From assembly GCF_010548275.1 (NCBI RefSeq), contig NZ_JAAGLT010000003.1:1-64000 (forward strand): a stretch of 64,000 bases of DNA, written 5' to 3'. Below, piece by piece: positions 63,122 to 64,000 of the stretch. The DNA comes from Streptomyces sp. SID12488 (lineage in GTDB: Bacteria; Actinomycetota; Actinomycetes; Streptomycetales; Streptomycetaceae). Position 1 is the first letter of the stretch, and each line of letters opens with the position of its first letter. The notes under the pieces were generated by a model. The model did no database searches and was not told where the DNA came from. It saw nothing but the letters and a program-made list of their open reading frames with translations. The translations under genes and the position numbers were made by a program.

Positions 63122-63954
63122 AGCTCTTTCGTCAACCGGTTCATGAAGTCACGCGACCGTGAGGGGTCGAGCGATACGGCTTCCACCTTACGGAAGCGCG
63201 TTCGAAAGACGCTGAGCTGTCCTTCAGAGTCGATGAAGGCTGAGCCATGGGGTACGTCACGCACCACCGTGTCCAGTTTGGGTACGGAGCCACCCACGTA
63301 CGTCATGGTGCTGGCGGCTCTGGCGAAGCCGTCCAGATCGAAGGGGATGACGCGTACGGTGACGTGGTCCGCTTCGGAGCGCTCCAGGAGTCTGGCGAGT
63401 TGAGCACGGGTAGCGGCACGGTCGCTGACCCTGATGCGTAGGGCCGACTCGTGGATCACCAGCTCGTACGGAATGGAGAGCTGCTGACGTCTCATTCGGT
63501 GGCTGACGCGCAACTCAAGTTCATCGTGCGTTAGTTCGGGAACGCGGCCGGAGAAAACGGCGCGAGCGTAGTCCTCGGTCTGCAACAGGCCGGGTACGTA
63601 GAGGACGGCTACCTCGTGCTGGAAAACGGCGTGGTGATCCAGCTCCGACAAGTCAAGGAAGGACGTGGGCAGCAGCCCCCGGTACTCCTCCCACCAACCG
63701 CGCGTTCGGTCGGTGGCCATCGCGACCAAGGCGTCGATGAACTCCTCGTCCATGCAGGCGTAGTGGGATGCGAGGCGGCGGAGTCGTTGCTCGCTCACGC
63801 CCGCGAGTCCGTTTTCGATGTGGCTCATCTGGACGCGATTCGCCCCCAGCAGTGCTGCCGCTTCGATGGCGGTGAGTCCTGCCCCCTCGCGGAGTCTGCG
63901 CAACTCGATTCCCAGGCGCAGTTGACGCGCGGTGGGTTCGCGCCTGAGGACCAT
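63118..63954 (-). CDS. XRE-family regulator with DUF5753 domain
   Basis: 278 aa. The N-terminal helix-turn-helix (about 8-65) has LGIELRRLREGAGLTAIEAA and ANRVQMSHIENGLAGVSEQR. The C-terminal DUF5753 domain has LYVPGLLQTEDYARAVFSG and VTVRVIPFDLDGF, the usual blocks of WhiJ-like regulators. Such proteins repress development or local genes and are modulated by a DUF397 partner. ATG 63954 is chosen because AAGGAG lies about 7 nt upstream; a TTG at 63972 would add six residues. It forms an operon with the DUF397 gene. Confidence 0.92.
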   Translation of the reverse strand: MVLRREPTARQLRLGIELRRLREGAGLTAIEAAALLGANRVQMSHIENGLAGVSEQRLRRLASHYACMDEEFIDALVAMATDRTRGWWEEYRGLLPTSFLDLSELDHHAVFQHEVAVLYVPGLLQTEDYARAVFSGRVPELTHDELELRVSHRMRRQQLSIPYELVIHESALRIRVSDRAATRAQLARLLERSEADHVTVRVIPFDLDGFARAASTMTYVGGSVPKLDTVVRDVPHGSAFIDSEGQLSVFRTRFRKVEAVSLDPSRSRDFMNRLTKEL

Positions 63955-64000
63955 CCATAGCTCCTTGCTCAACCTGCCTGCCGGTGCCGCTCATTCGGGG

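Overview
The window is chromosomal DNA from a Streptomyces or very close relative. The evidence is the high GC content with strong G/C bias at third codon positions, frequent GTG and TTG starts, and a gene order I recognise from the Streptomyces core: mtnA-mtrA-mtrB-lpqB-comFC-hpf-response regulator-secA, then NAD-glutamate dehydrogenase, then pkaA-pkaB-prfB-ftsE-ftsX-ctp-smpB-ssrA. Nothing looks like a phage, plasmid, CRISPR array or complete insertion sequence.

Layout. (1) 1-366: the 3' end of a 23S rRNA, a complete 5S rRNA and their terminator. (2) 433-6055, minus strand: a tightly overlapping operon (membrane protein, DUF4129, DUF4350, MoxR ATPase, DUF58). (3) 6193-12007: methionine salvage gene mtnA, then the MtrA-MtrB-LpqB signalling operon. 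(4) 12212-20290: ComFC, the ribosome hibernation factor HPF, an orphan NarL-type regulator, a YcaQ-like DNA glycosylase, an acetyltransferase and SecA. (5) 20470-25290: an Rv3235-like protein, a DUF6912 protein, a HAD phosphatase and a large AAA/LuxR regulator whose reading frame is broken by one extra base. (6) 26038-31011: the 180-kDa-class NAD-glutamate dehydrogenase. (7) 31157-44053: a loose cell-surface glycopolymer region (GtrA protein, TagGH/Wzm-Wzt-like exporter, galE, two GT-C glycosyltransferases, a GT2-TagF fusion), interspersed with a TetR regulator, a two-component pair and the OhrR/Ohr peroxide-defence pair. (8) 44232-47906, minus strand: a carbohydrate ABC importer without its own ATPase. 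(9) 48361-55855: a large FHA/EccC-like ATPase facing the Ser/Thr kinases PkaA and PkaB. (10) 56097-62833: release factor 2, a sortase-substrate-like surface protein, FtsEX, a C-terminal processing protease, and the trans-translation pair SmpB/tmRNA. (11) 62906-63954: an XRE regulator with its DUF397 partner.

Functional themes are translation quality control (HPF, RF2, SmpB, tmRNA), envelope growth and division signalling (MtrAB-LpqB, FtsEX, SecA, PkaA/B, glycopolymer export) and redox or nutrient supply (Ohr, GDH, sugar importer). Two families of Streptomyces-type intergenic repeats are scattered through the window, and one copy has been absorbed into a coding sequence. The items most worth a second look are the FHA/ATPase with an Arg in place of the Walker A Lys beside two kinases, a predicted CnaB-like domain in the periplasmic-type loop of a MalF-like permease, a DnaA-box pair upstream of comFC, the frameshifted regulator, and several perfect inverted repeats that look like operators.
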